From assembly GCF_003182095.1 (NCBI RefSeq), contig NZ_QGTJ01000005.1, positions 4,680 to 68,679 on the forward strand: a DNA stretch of 64,000 nucleotides, written 5' to 3'. Under the pieces are notes generated by a model. It saw only the letters and a list, made by a program, of their open reading frames with translations. It was not told where the DNA came from and ran no database searches. The stretch comes from Plasticicumulans acidivorans (GTDB lineage: Bacteria > Pseudomonadota > Gammaproteobacteria > Competibacterales > Competibacteraceae). Below, piece after piece: positions 41,142-50,077 of the stretch; the first letter of the stretch is position 1, and every line of letters starts with the position of its first letter. A program made the translations under genes and the position numbers.

Positions 41142-42770
41142 ATGAGCAATCTCATCGAAGTGAAAGTGCCGGACATCGGCGACTTCAAGGATGTCGACGT
41201 CATCGAGGTGCTGGTCAAGCCCGGTGATGTCATCGCCGTCGACCAGTCGCTGGCGGTGCTGGAGTCGGACAAGGCGAGCATGGAAGTGCCGTCCTCGCAC
41301 GCCGGCGTGGTCAAGGAAGTCCGCCTCAAGGTCGGCGACAAGGCTTCCGAAGGCAGCGTCGTGCTGCTGCTGGAAGGCGCTGCTGCGGCCGCCGCCACGC
41401 CGGCGCCGGCGGCGCCCGCCGCGGCGGTAGCGCCGGCCGCGCCGGTGGCCGCGGCGCCTGCCGCTGCCAGCCTGGTCGAGGTCAAGGTACCGGACATCGG
41501 CGACTTCAAGGACGTGCCGGTGATCGAACTCAGCGTCAAGGTCGGCGACAGCATCAAGCTCGACCAGACCCTGTGCGTGCTCGAATCCGACAAGGCGAGC
41601 ATGGACGTGCCGTCGACCGCCGCCGGTGTGGTCAAGGACGTGCGCGTCGCCGTCGGCGACAAGGTCAGCGAAGGCTCGGTGATCGTCATCGTCGAAAGCG
41701 CCGGCGCTGCGCCGGCTGCCGCCCCGGCCCCGCAGGCGGCGCCGGCACCTGCGCCGGTCGCGGCCGCGCCGGCACCGGCTCCGGTCGCTGCTCCGGCGCC
41801 GGCCGCCGCGCCGGCGAAGATCGACGAAGTGGCGTTCGCCCGCGTCCACGCCAGCCCGTCGGTGCGGGCCTATGCCCGCGAGCTGGGGGTCGACCTCGGT
41901 CGCGTGCGCGGCTCCGGGCCGAAGGGCCGCATCACCCGCGAGGACGTCACCGCCTTCGTCAAGAGCGTGATGAGCGGCGCGGTGGCGCAGCCGGGGGCTG
42001 CTCCGGCGGCTGGCGGCATCACCGGCGGCGGCGAGCTCAATCTGCTGCCGTGGCCGAAGGTCGACTTCGCCAAGTTCGGCCCGATCGAGAGCAAGCCGCT
42101 GGCGCGCATCCGCAAGATCTCGGCGGCCAACCTGGCGCGCAACTGGGTGATGATCCCGGCGGTGACCTATCACGAGGACGCCGACATCACCGATCTGGAA
42201 GCCTTCCGCGTCCAGGTCAACAAGGAAAGCGAGAAGAAGGGCGGGCCGAAGCTGACCATGCTGGCCTTCCTGATCAAGGCCTGCGCCGCCGCGCTGAAGA
42301 AGTACCCCGAGTTCAACAGCTCGCTCGACGGCGACAACCTGGTGCTCAAGCAGTACTGCCACATCGCCTTCGCCGCCGACACGCCGAACGGCCTAGTGGT
42401 GCCGGTGATCCGCGACGCCGACAAGAAGAGCATCTTCGAGCTGGCGGTGGAGTCCGGGGCGCTGGCGAAGAAGGCGCGCGACGGCAAGCTCGGCCCGGCC
42501 GACATGCAGGGCGCCTGCTTCACCATCTCCAGCCTCGGCGGCATCGGCGGTACCTACTTCTCGCCGATCGTCAATGCGCCGGAAGTCGCCATCCTCGGCG
42601 TCAACAAGTCGGTGACCAAGCCGGTGTGGGACGGCAAGCAGTTCGCCCCGCGCCTGATCCTGCCGCTGTCGCTGAGCGCCGATCACCGCGTCATCGACGG
42701 TGCCGCGGCGACGCGCTTCAACGTCTACATCGCCGAGATGCTCGCCGACATGCGCCGCGTGCTGCTCTGA
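41142..42770 (+). CDS. aceF: Pyruvate dehydrogenase E2, dihydrolipoamide acetyltransferase
   Basis: A 542-residue core subunit. Two lipoyl domains carry modified lysines K44 and K151, each in SDKASM; Ala-Pro linkers follow each domain. The E1/E3-binding domain lies at about 236-270 (HASPSVRAYARELGVDLGRV), and the catalytic domain ends with SADHRVIDGAAATRF (H515 catalytic). E. coli has three lipoyl domains; two here is common in other proteobacteria. The start at 41142 ([13 protein letters not shown]) is chosen over the upstream in-frame GTG 41106. The lipoyl domains are nearly identical to the one on E3 downstream. Confidence 0.96.
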   Translation: MSNLIEVKVPDIGDFKDVDVIEVLVKPGDVIAVDQSLAVLESDKASMEVPSSHAGVVKEVRLKVGDKASEGSVVLLLEGAAAAAATPAPAAPAAAVAPAAPVAAAPAAASLVEVKVPDIGDFKDVPVIELSVKVGDSIKLDQTLCVLESDKASMDVPSTAAGVVKDVRVAVGDKVSEGSVIVIVESAGAAPAAAPAPQAAPAPAPVAAAPAPAPVAAPAPAAAPAKIDEVAFARVHASPSVRAYARELGVDLGRVRGSGPKGRITREDVTAFVKSVMSGAVAQPGAAPAAGGITGGGELNLLPWPKVDFAKFGPIESKPLARIRKISAANLARNWVMIPAVTYHEDADITDLEAFRVQVNKESEKKGGPKLTMLAFLIKACAAALKKYPEFNSSLDGDNLVLKQYCHIAFAADTPNGLVVPVIRDADKKSIFELAVESGALAKKARDGKLGPADMQGACFTISSLGGIGGTYFSPIVNAPEVAILGVNKSVTKPVWDGKQFAPRLILPLSLSADHRVIDGAAATRFNVYIAEMLADMRRVLL

Positions 42771-42943
42771 GCCCGCACTCGCCTGCCCGCAGCGGCGGCG
42801 TCTAAGCTGCCCGCCCCCGACGGCACGTCAGCCGGCGGGGGCGGATGTCAGCACGGTGGCTGCCGCGCAGCGGATGCAGGCAATGAATTCGACATCCCCG
42901 GCCAGGGGGCGGCCCGCAGGGGCAGGATCACGAGGAGAACAAG

Positions 42944-44707
42944 ATGATCGAGGTGAAGGTTCCCGATATCGGCGATTTCAAAGACGTCGATGTCATCGAA
43001 GTGCTGGTCAAGCCCGGCGACAGCGTCGCCGTCGACCAGGCGCTGGCGGTGCTGGAATCGGACAAGGCGAGCATGGAAATCCCGTCGACGCATGCCGGCG
43101 TGATCAAGGAGCTCAAACTCAAGGTCGGTGACAAAGTCTCCGAAGGCACGCTGGTCGCCGTGCTCGAAGCGGCCGCCGCGGCGCCGGCCGCACCGGCTGC
43201 GGCAGCTGCACCGGCGGCTCCAGCCGCGGCGCCGGCCGCCGCCCCGCAGGCGGCCAAGTTCGCCGGCGGTGCCGACATCGAATGCGAGATGCTGGTGCTC
43301 GGCGCCGGCCCCGGTGGCTACTCGGCGGCGTTCCGCAGTGCCGATCTGGGCATGAAGACGGTGCTCATCGAGCGCTACGCCACGCTCGGCGGCGTCTGCC
43401 TCAACGTCGGCTGCATCCCGTCGAAGGCGCTGCTGCACACCGCGGCGATCATCGACGAGGCCGCCGCGCTGGCGCACCACGGCATCACCTTCGATGCACC
43501 GAAGATCGACATCGACCGCCTGCGCGGCTTCAAGGAAGGCGTCATCAAGAAGCTCACCGGCGGCCTGGCCGGCATGGCCAAGGCGCGCAAGGTCGAGGTG
43601 GTGCGCGGCTACGGCACCTTCCTCGATGCCCACCACGTCGAAGTCGAGCTGACCAGCGGCGAAGCCCAGGGCAAGACCGGCGAGAAGAAGATCGTGCGCT
43701 TCGAGAAGTGCATCATCGCCGCCGGCAGCCAGGCCGTGCATCTGCCGTTCATGCCGGACGATCCGCGGGTGGTCGACTCCACCGGCGCGCTGGCGCTCAC
43801 CGCGGTGCCCAAGCGCATGCTGGTCATCGGCGGCGGCATCATCGGCCTGGAAATGGCGACGGTGTACTCGACGCTCGGCACGCGCATCGACGTCGTCGAG
43901 ATGCTCGACGGCGTCATGGCCGGCGCCGACCGCGATCTGGTCAAGGTCTGGGAAAAGAAGAACGCCCACCGCTTCGACAACATCATGCTCAAGACCAAGA
44001 CGGTGTCGGCCGAGGCCAGGGCCGACGCCATCTACGTCAAGTTCGAAGGCGAGAAGGCTCCGGCCGAGGCGCAGGGCTACGATCTGGTGCTGGTGGCGGT
44101 CGGCCGCAGCCCGAACGGCAAGAAGATCGCCGCCGACAAGGCCGGCGTCGCCGTCAGCGATCGCGGCTTCATCGCAGTCGACAAGCAGATGCGCACCAAC
44201 GTCGCGCACATCTACGCGATCGGCGACATCGTCGGCCAGCCGATGCTGGCGCACAAAGCGGTGCACGAGGCGCACGTCGCCGCCGAGGCCGCCGCCGGTC
44301 ACAAGGCCTACTTCGATGCCCGCCAGATCCCGTCGGTCGCCTACACCGACCCGGAAGTCGCCTGGGCCGGCAAGACCGAGGACCAGTGCAAGGCCGAAGG
44401 GCTCAAGTACAGCAAGGCGCTGTTCCCCTGGGCCGCTTCGGGGCGCGCCATCGCCAACGGCCGTGACGAGGGCTTCACCAAGCTGCTGTTCGACGCCGAC
44501 ACGCATCGCATCATCGGCGGCGGCATCGTCGGCACCGGCGCCGGTGATCTGATCAGCGAGGTCTGCCTCGCCGTCGAGATGGGTGCCGACGCCGTCGACA
44601 TTGGCAAAACCATCCACCCGCACCCGACGCTCGGCGAGTCGGTCGGCATGGCCGCGGAAGTCTTCGAAGGCGTCTGCACCGATCTGCCGCCGCAGAAAAA
44701 GAAGTAA
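42944..44707 (+). CDS. lpdA: Dihydrolipoyl dehydrogenase with N-terminal lipoyl domain (E3)
   Basis: A 587-residue flavoprotein reoxidising dihydrolipoyl-E2 with NAD. Residues 1-80 form a lipoyl domain with K41 in SDKASM, then an Ala/Pro-rich linker (about 76-106), then the E3 body: [18 protein letters not shown], redox pair C152/C157 in [47 protein letters not shown] and the C-terminal [10 protein letters not shown] with the catalytic His-Glu pair. This fused form is known from Neisseria and other proteobacteria. AGGAG precedes the ATG. It ends the operon, followed by a terminator. Confidence 0.96.
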   Translation: MIEVKVPDIGDFKDVDVIEVLVKPGDSVAVDQALAVLESDKASMEIPSTHAGVIKELKLKVGDKVSEGTLVAVLEAAAAAPAAPAAAAAPAAPAAAPAAAPQAAKFAGGADIECEMLVLGAGPGGYSAAFRSADLGMKTVLIERYATLGGVCLNVGCIPSKALLHTAAIIDEAAALAHHGITFDAPKIDIDRLRGFKEGVIKKLTGGLAGMAKARKVEVVRGYGTFLDAHHVEVELTSGEAQGKTGEKKIVRFEKCIIAAGSQAVHLPFMPDDPRVVDSTGALALTAVPKRMLVIGGGIIGLEMATVYSTLGTRIDVVEMLDGVMAGADRDLVKVWEKKNAHRFDNIMLKTKTVSAEARADAIYVKFEGEKAPAEAQGYDLVLVAVGRSPNGKKIAADKAGVAVSDRGFIAVDKQMRTNVAHIYAIGDIVGQPMLAHKAVHEAHVAAEAAAGHKAYFDARQIPSVAYTDPEVAWAGKTEDQCKAEGLKYSKALFPWAASGRAIANGRDEGFTKLLFDADTHRIIGGGIVGTGAGDLISEVCLAVEMGADAVDIGKTIHPHPTLGESVGMAAEVFEGVCTDLPPQKKK

Positions 44708-44726
44708 GCGCCCGGCGCTGCACACG

Positions 44727-44754
44727 ACGGCCGCCCGCGGGCGGCCGTTTTTTT
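44727..44754 (+). terminator. Intrinsic terminator of the pyruvate dehydrogenase operon
   Basis: ACGGCCGCCC (44727-44736) pairs with GGGCGGCCGT (44739-44748); the innermost pair opens to a CGCG loop. Seven T residues run from 44748 to 44754. It lies 20 bases after the lpdA stop. Confidence 0.92.
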
Positions 44755-44773
44755 GTCCGTGCGCGGGCGGTTT

Positions 44774-45406
44774 TCAGTAGATCGGGTAAACGACGAAGTC
44801 GCGGATCTTGTCGGTCGTGCAGTACTGCGCGCGGATCCAGCGCTGCATTTCCGCCGGGCGCTCGTCCTGCGCCGAGAAGACGTAGATGCCGTCGTTGATG
44901 TCGAAGCACTGCGGCACGTCGTTGCGGCAGCAGTAGGCGGTGGCATGTCCCCACAACTGCTGCTGATCGCCGAAGAAGCCGATGATCGCCGCCATGTCCG
45001 GCGGGTTGCCCTGGCCGTCGGCGGCGAACACGTTGAGCGTCGCCAGATTGGCGCTGCTCAGCGGCGGTGCGCAGGCGTGGCCGTGCGGCTGCCCCCACAG
45101 CTGCAGCGTGGTCTGCGACAGGCTGTTGGCGTTGCGAAACCAGGCGTCATAGCCGAGCCCGCGCAGCGTGTCGGCTTCATCGAGGTAGGTGAGCTGCTTG
45201 CGGTAGACGGTCTCCCCGTCGAGCGTGCCGAGGTCGAAGGCGCGTCCCTTCCAGGTGGCCACCAGCCATTCATAGGAGACGCGGAAGCACACGCCGCGCA
45301 GCTTGCCGCTGCCGAATTTGCCGGTGGCGCTGATGTTGTCCTGCACGGTGGTGTGGAAGCACTTGCCGGAGTTCAGATAGTTCTCAAGATGGGTGACGCG
45401 GTGCAT
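44774..45406 (-). CDS. Predicted papain-like cysteine protease, YopT/C58-type
   Basis: A 210-residue protein starting at MHRVTHLEN (45406); the longer frame to 45520 adds Pro/Arg-rich sequence with no support. I propose a C58-like papain fold from three motifs in the right order: C40 in LRGVCFRVSYEWLVA (nucleophile before a helix with a Trp-Leu pair), H154 in LWGHATAYCC, and D169 in CFDINDGIYVF, matching the GxC..LSxxWL, xHA and FDPNxGxF pattern of YopT-type and related peptidases. There is no signal peptide and no secretion genes are nearby. Seven cysteines are present. Substrate unknown; toxin, effector or housekeeping roles are all open. Convergent with the PDH operon. Confidence 0.5.
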   Translation of the reverse strand: MHRVTHLENYLNSGKCFHTTVQDNISATGKFGSGKLRGVCFRVSYEWLVATWKGRAFDLGTLDGETVYRKQLTYLDEADTLRGLGYDAWFRNANSLSQTTLQLWGQPHGHACAPPLSSANLATLNVFAADGQGNPPDMAAIIGFFGDQQQLWGHATAYCCRNDVPQCFDINDGIYVFSAQDERPAEMQRWIRAQYCTTDKIRDFVVYPIY

Positions 45407-45690
45407 GGATGGCGAGGGGGCGCCGCATGAGCGCTGATCTTGAGTCCGCGGCGACGGCGCAGAGCGCCCGTGGGTCGGCTGATCGGCCGGGCGCCCGGCC
45501 CGGTAATTAGAACAGCGCAACGCGCAGTCAAGGCGCTGGCGGCGGCTGCGCAGGCTTGCGCACCGGCGGTTCGTGCCGCGTCGTGAACCAGCGGCGGTCG
45601 TGGCTTGCGCGATGTGCCTTGCGCGCGCCCTCGGTGGATCTCTGCGTTACAGTCCGTTGAAACGCTTCCCCCCCGAGCCGGAGTTCGCCG

Positions 45691-46668
45691 ATGACCGACG
45701 CAACGCCGCCCGCCGCTGTCAGCCCCGAGGATGGAGGCACCGCCTTCGCCATCACGCTGATGGAGCACCTTGTCGTACCCACCTTCGTCCTCGATGCCGA
45801 GCTGCGCGTACTGATCTGGAACCGGGCCTGTGAACACCTGACCGGCGTGCCGGCCAGCGAGGTGATCGGCACCCGCGAACACTGGCGGGCGTTCTACGAG
45901 AGTCCGCGCCCCTGCCTGGCCGATCTGGTCGCCGAGGGCGCCAAAGGCCGCATCGAGCAGCTGTATGTGCGGCCCGAGGCGCCGCGCGAGCCGGGGCGGG
46001 GCCTGCGCGCCGAGACCTGGTGTCACATGCCGCGCCGCGGCCAGAGCCTGTATCTGGCGGTCGATGCCGGGCCGATCTTCGATGCCGGCGGGCGGCTGAT
46101 CGCCGTGGTCGAAACTCTGCGCGACATGAGCGACCGCAAGCGTGCCGAAGATCAGCTGCAGCAGCTCGCCAGCCGCGACCTGCTCACCGGCCTCGGCAAC
46201 CGCCACGCTTTCGATGCCGCGCTCGAACTGGAGTGGCGCAGCGGCGAGCGGGATGAAACCTCGCTGGCGCTGCTGCTGATCGACATCGACCACTTCAAGC
46301 GCTTCAACGATCGCTACGGTCATGCCGCCGGCGACGAATGCCTGAAGCGGGTGGCGGCGACCATCAACCGCTTCGCGCGCCGCGCCGGTGACCTGGCGGT
46401 GCGCTACGGCAGCGAGGCCTTCGTGCTGCTGCTGCCCGATTTCACTCGCACGCAGGCGCAGGCAGTGGCGCAGCGGGTGTGCGATGCCGTGCGCAGCCTG
46501 CGCTTCGTCGACGACGATGAGATCATCGGTGTCACCGTCAGCATCGGGCTGGCGGTATGCGTGCCGATGCCGGGCATCGAGGCCACTCTGATGCTGCAGG
46601 CGGCGGATGCCGCCCTCGACGAGGCCAAGCAGGCCGGCCGCGACCGGGTGCGTATCGGCGAGGTCTGA
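45691..46668 (+). CDS. PAS-GGDEF protein with degenerate GSEAF active site
   Basis: A 325-residue soluble protein. A PAS domain spans about 20-150 (VPTFVLDAELRVLIWNRACEHLTG, ending with VVETLRDMSDRKRAEDQL). The GGDEF domain spans 155-325 with DLLTGLGNRHAFD, LLLIDIDHFKRFNDRYGHAAGD and the active-site loop RYGSEAFVLL: G240-S-E-A-F244 instead of GGDEF/GGEEF. The second Gly and the second acidic residue are lost, which should weaken cyclase activity. The c-di-GMP inhibitory-site motif RxxD is kept at R231-D234. It may act as a c-di-GMP receptor or be a weak cyclase. It is followed 15 bases later by the ferritin-VIT1 gene. Confidence 0.85.
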   Translation: MTDATPPAAVSPEDGGTAFAITLMEHLVVPTFVLDAELRVLIWNRACEHLTGVPASEVIGTREHWRAFYESPRPCLADLVAEGAKGRIEQLYVRPEAPREPGRGLRAETWCHMPRRGQSLYLAVDAGPIFDAGGRLIAVVETLRDMSDRKRAEDQLQQLASRDLLTGLGNRHAFDAALELEWRSGERDETSLALLLIDIDHFKRFNDRYGHAAGDECLKRVAATINRFARRAGDLAVRYGSEAFVLLLPDFTRTQAQAVAQRVCDAVRSLRFVDDDEIIGVTVSIGLAVCVPMPGIEATLMLQAADAALDEAKQAGRDRVRIGEV

Positions 46669-46683
46669 ACGGGAGCCTCAGTC

Positions 46684-47811
46684 ATGAAACAGGCCGCGGA
46701 CGTGGCGCGCTATCGCGCCAATCTGCAGGGTGAAGTCGACAGTGCCGCGCTGTACCGGGCGATGGCGCAGAGCGCCGAAGACCCCACGCAGGCCGAGCTC
46801 TACCACAAGCTCGCTGCCGTCGAGGACGCCCATGCCGCGTTCTGGCAGCGCCGGCTGCAGACGCTCGGCGCCCCGCTCGCGGTGCGACCGGGCTGGCGCA
46901 CCCGGGTGCTGATCGGGCTGGCGCGGCGTTTCGGTGCCGATTTCGTGTTGCCGGTGGCGCGTTCGCTGGAGGCGATGGACCAGGACAGCTATGACCATCA
47001 GCCGGAAAGCGCGCAGACGGCGATGCCGGCGCAGGAGCGCTCGCATGTGCGCCTGCTCGGCCAGCTGGCGCGGCGGCCGCGGCCGGGCTGGAGCGGCACC
47101 ACCTATGCGCGCCTCGAAGGCCGCCACGGCGCCGGTGGCGGCAACGCGCTGCGCGCCGCGGTGCTCGGTGCCAATGACGGGTTGGTGTCGACGCTGAGTC
47201 TGGTGATGGGGGTGGCCGGCGCCAGTGCCGATTCGCACACCATCCTGCTCACCGGCGTCGCCGGCATGCTCGCCGGTGCCTGTTCGATGGCGATGGGCGA
47301 GTGGATCTCGGTGCAGAGCGCGCGCGAGCTGTATCAGCGGCAGATCGCCGCCGAGGCCGAGGAGCTGCAGCAGGTGCCGGCCGAGGAGCGCGCGGAACTC
47401 GAACTGATCTACCGCAGCAAGGGCTTCACTGAAGAAGAAGCCCACAACATCGCCGAGCGGGTGATGGCCGATCCGCAGACCGCGCTGGCCACGCTGGCGC
47501 GCGAGGAACTCGGTGTCGATCCCGAGGCGATGGCCGGTTCGCCGTGGGCGGCGGCGGCGACCTCGTTTCTGATTTTCATCGTCGGTGCGCTGCTGCCGGT
47601 GGCGCCGTTCGTCTGGCTCACTGGCGAGCAGGCGGTGCTTGCCAGTGCCGGCGCCGGCGCCGGCGGGCTGTTCCTGATCGGCGCGGCGATCACCCTGTTC
47701 ACCGGCCGCAGCGCCTGGTGGTCGGGGCTGCGTCAGCTGTCGATCGGTCTGGCCGCCGCCGGCGTCACCTGGGGCGCCGGCTGGCTGTTCGGCGTCGCGC
47801 TCGGCGGCTGA
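46684..47811 (+). CDS. mbfA: Ferritin-like/VIT1 fusion, MbfA-type iron exporter
   Basis: A 375-residue protein. The N-terminal 1-130 is a rubrerythrin/ferritin-like helical bundle with iron-ligand candidates LQGEVDSAALYRAMAQ, AAVEDAHAAFW and MPAQERSHVRLL. The C-terminal 150-375 is a VIT1/CCC1 membrane domain: NALRAAVLGANDGLVSTLSLVMGVAG, SMAMGEWISVQSARELYQ, then three transmembrane helices. The same fusion (MbfA) exports iron and protects against peroxide in Agrobacterium and Bradyrhizobium. The cytosolic loop carries a Glu-rich stretch (AAEAEELQQVPAEERAELEL), where VIT-type proteins bind metal. Confidence 0.87.
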   Translation: MKQAADVARYRANLQGEVDSAALYRAMAQSAEDPTQAELYHKLAAVEDAHAAFWQRRLQTLGAPLAVRPGWRTRVLIGLARRFGADFVLPVARSLEAMDQDSYDHQPESAQTAMPAQERSHVRLLGQLARRPRPGWSGTTYARLEGRHGAGGGNALRAAVLGANDGLVSTLSLVMGVAGASADSHTILLTGVAGMLAGACSMAMGEWISVQSARELYQRQIAAEAEELQQVPAEERAELELIYRSKGFTEEEAHNIAERVMADPQTALATLAREELGVDPEAMAGSPWAAAATSFLIFIVGALLPVAPFVWLTGEQAVLASAGAGAGGLFLIGAAITLFTGRSAWWSGLRQLSIGLAAAGVTWGAGWLFGVALGG

Positions 47812-47827
47812 GCCGGGCGCGGCCGGT

Positions 47828-49066
47828 TCAGGCGACGCGGGCGCGCTTGTTCGGCACGCGCAGCTGCGCGGTTTCCGACAGGCAGTGCTCCAGTTCGGCC
47901 ATGCCGGCCGGCAGGTCGAGCTCGGCGCCACAGCTGCGCATGCTCGAACCGAAGGCGTGCAGCGTACGGAACAGGTTGTACTCGCGGCTCTGCTCGCCCA
48001 TCTGGCCGATGCGCAGGATGTTGTGGCCGAAGGCGCCGGAGATCTCGACGTGATGCACGTGCGACATGTGCTGGCGCACGGTGTCGGCCGACACCGTCTG
48101 CGGCACGCTGATGCCGATCACCGAGTTCAGCCGCGATTCCGGCGCGACGAACAGTTGCAGGCCCATCGCCTCGATCGCCGCCTGCAGCGCCTCGGAGCAG
48201 TGGCGGTGACGCAGGAAGCGCTGCGTCAGGGTTTCCTCGCAGACCAGGTGCAGCGCCTCGTGCAGCGCGAGGATGCCCGACACCGGGGCGGTGTAGTGGT
48301 AGGACTTCTGGTTCCAGAAGTTGTCGGCGAGTTTGGCGTCCAGGCACCAGTGCGAGAGCAGGTCGGTGCGCGCGCTGATGCGATCCCAGGCACGGTCGGA
48401 AAAGGCCAGCAGCGAGACGCCGGGAATCGACGACAGACCCTTCTGCCCACCGGTGATGACGGCGTCGATGCCCCAGTCGTCCATCTGCAGCGGCATGGTG
48501 CTCAGCGTGCACACGGCGTCGACGACGATCAGGCAGCCGTGGGCGCGGGCGATGCGGGCGATTTCCTGCAGGCGCTTGTTGCAGACGGTGTTCGAGGTCT
48601 CGCCCTGGACGATGGTCATGACCTCGAAGCGGCCCTTGGCGAACAGCTCGCCGAGCTCCTCGGGCGTGGCGCAGCGCAGTTCGCTGATCTCATAGCGCGT
48701 GACCTGGCCGCCGACGCGCGTCGACATCTCCGCCAGGCGGCGGCTGAAATAGCCGTTGACCACCGACAGCACCGGCGTGCCCGGCGCGACCAGATTGCAG
48801 ACGGCCATTTCCATCGCCGCCGAGCCCGGTCCGGCCACGCCCATGACATGGCCCGAGGTGGTCTGGAACACGTAGCGGGCCATCGCCTTCACCTGCTCGA
48901 TCACCCGGCTCATCGTCTCGCCCAGGTGATTGATGACGATGGAGTTGGCTTCGGCGACGCGATGCGGGATCGGCACCGGGCCGGCGCCCATCATCAGCAG
49001 GGGTTCATCGGGAAGGATGTGATCGAGCGGGACGATGCCGGCCGGGTTCAGGGCTTCGACGGTCAT
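47828..49066 (-). CDS. Class V aminotransferase, alanine/serine-glyoxylate type
   Basis: A 412-residue pyridoxal-phosphate enzyme. Family blocks: MGAGPVPIPHRVAEA, the cofactor-phosphate region GVAGPGSAAMEMAVCNL, VVDAVCTLSTMPLQMDDWGID and the Schiff-base K209 in ITGGQKGLSSIPG. The best-matching group is alanine-glyoxylate or serine-glyoxylate aminotransferases; the substrate cannot be fixed from sequence. The start at 49066 follows CGAGGA; the longer frame to 49198 covers the promoter. It lies 185 bases downstream of eutC on the same strand but has its own AT-rich promoter region with a large inverted repeat, so it can be expressed apart from the ethanolamine genes. Confidence 0.85.
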   Translation of the reverse strand: MTVEALNPAGIVPLDHILPDEPLLMMGAGPVPIPHRVAEANSIVINHLGETMSRVIEQVKAMARYVFQTTSGHVMGVAGPGSAAMEMAVCNLVAPGTPVLSVVNGYFSRRLAEMSTRVGGQVTRYEISELRCATPEELGELFAKGRFEVMTIVQGETSNTVCNKRLQEIARIARAHGCLIVVDAVCTLSTMPLQMDDWGIDAVITGGQKGLSSIPGVSLLAFSDRAWDRISARTDLLSHWCLDAKLADNFWNQKSYHYTAPVSGILALHEALHLVCEETLTQRFLRHRHCSEALQAAIEAMGLQLFVAPESRLNSVIGISVPQTVSADTVRQHMSHVHHVEISGAFGHNILRIGQMGEQSREYNLFRTLHAFGSSMRSCGAELDLPAGMAELEHCLSETAQLRVPNKRARVA

Positions 49067-49170
49067 GATTTCCTCGAGGGGGTGGAGACGATGGTCTGTC
49101 TCCGTGTCGCGGCCGGCGCATCGGGGGGAGGTCGGCTGGCGAGCGCGAAGGGCGCAGAGCATATCCGCAA

Positions 49171-49212
49171 ACACACAACAAGTGTGTATCAAATTCACAA
49201 AATGTTGTGTGT
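49171..49212 (-). promoter_or_regulatory. Promoter/operator with 10-bp inverted repeat before the aminotransferase gene
   Basis: ACACACAACA (49171-49180) and TGTTGTGTGT (49203-49212) are perfect inverted copies 22 bases apart in an AT-rich island. On the minus strand a TTTACA -35-like box starts inside the upstream arm, and TTGATA lies 17 bases later as a weak -10, so the two arms would bracket RNA polymerase. This is the arrangement of a repressor operator. The cognate regulator is not identifiable; no regulator gene is adjacent. Confidence 0.5.
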
Positions 49213-49251
49213 AAACCTCTGTGCACCACGTTGATGCAAGCCGCGCTCCGC

Positions 49252-50064
49252 TCAGCCGGCATCGCTCCCCTGCACGCCGAGCAGGAAGCTGCCCTGGCAG
49301 TCGGAGGCCAGCGTCGTCAGCTCGGTGTCGTCTTTCAGCGCGACGCCGGATAGGCCGCGGCGGCGGCTTTCTGCCAGCAGATGGTGCAGGCGGTGCGCGG
49401 CGGCGGCGAAGCTCTGCCCGGCCGGGCGCACGTTGCTGATGCAGTTGCGCTCGGCATCGCTGCGCCCCGGGCGCGGCGCATGCGTCAGGTACAGGCCAAG
49501 GCTGTCCGGCGAGCTCAGCCCCGGGCGCTCGCCGATCAGCACGACGACGATGTCGGCCCGCAGGCCGGCGCCGATCTCATCGCCGATCGCCACGCGGCCC
49601 TGTTCGACCAGCGTCAGCGGGCCGAGCCGCCAGCCGTCGAGCCGCGGCAGGATGGCTGCCAGCATCGCCGCGGCGTGCTCGTTGACGGCACGCGCCGATA
49701 GGCCGTCGGCGATGACGAACGCCAGCTCGCAGCCCGGTGCGGCGAGGGCGTCGAGCCGCGCGCGCGAGGCCGCATCGAGCCGACGGCCGAGGTCCGGGCG
49801 CTGCAGATAGACATGGCGGTCGGCGGCGGCGCTGTGCAGTTCGATGAGGTCGAGGCCGCAGCCCTGCAGCCGCGGCAGCAGTGCGGCGCGGTCGAGTGGC
49901 AGATGCACGGCGTCGCGGGCGCGCGCGTGGTCGAGCTGAAAAGCCAGCTGCGCGGCGGTCGGCAGGCTGACGCCGGCGCGGCCGAGCGCGATGCGCGCAT
50001 CGGTGTAGCGGCGCAGGGCGGTCCACGGGTTGTCGACGACCAGGGGGGCTTTGTGTTCGCTCAT
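49252..50064 (-). CDS. eutC: Ethanolamine ammonia-lyase small subunit
   Basis: A 270-residue subunit of the adenosylcobalamin-dependent lyase that splits ethanolamine into acetaldehyde and ammonia. Family blocks: [76 protein letters not shown] and [15 protein letters not shown], all typical of EutC. It begins 13 bases after eutB. No microcompartment genes (eutK, L, M, N, S) or eutA reactivase are in the window, which points to the simple Pseudomonas-type pathway. Confidence 0.95.
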   Translation of the reverse strand: MSEHKAPLVVDNPWTALRRYTDARIALGRAGVSLPTAAQLAFQLDHARARDAVHLPLDRAALLPRLQGCGLDLIELHSAAADRHVYLQRPDLGRRLDAASRARLDALAAPGCELAFVIADGLSARAVNEHAAAMLAAILPRLDGWRLGPLTLVEQGRVAIGDEIGAGLRADIVVVLIGERPGLSSPDSLGLYLTHAPRPGRSDAERNCISNVRPAGQSFAAAAHRLHHLLAESRRRGLSGVALKDDTELTTLASDCQGSFLLGVQGSDAG

Positions 50065-50077
50065 CGCCGGCCTCCGT

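Noticed and set aside
44774-47811. Toxin-antitoxin or secretion-effector island around the C58-type protease
   Set aside because: Neighbours are PDH, GGDEF and iron export genes; no immunity, chaperone or secretion gene is adjacent.
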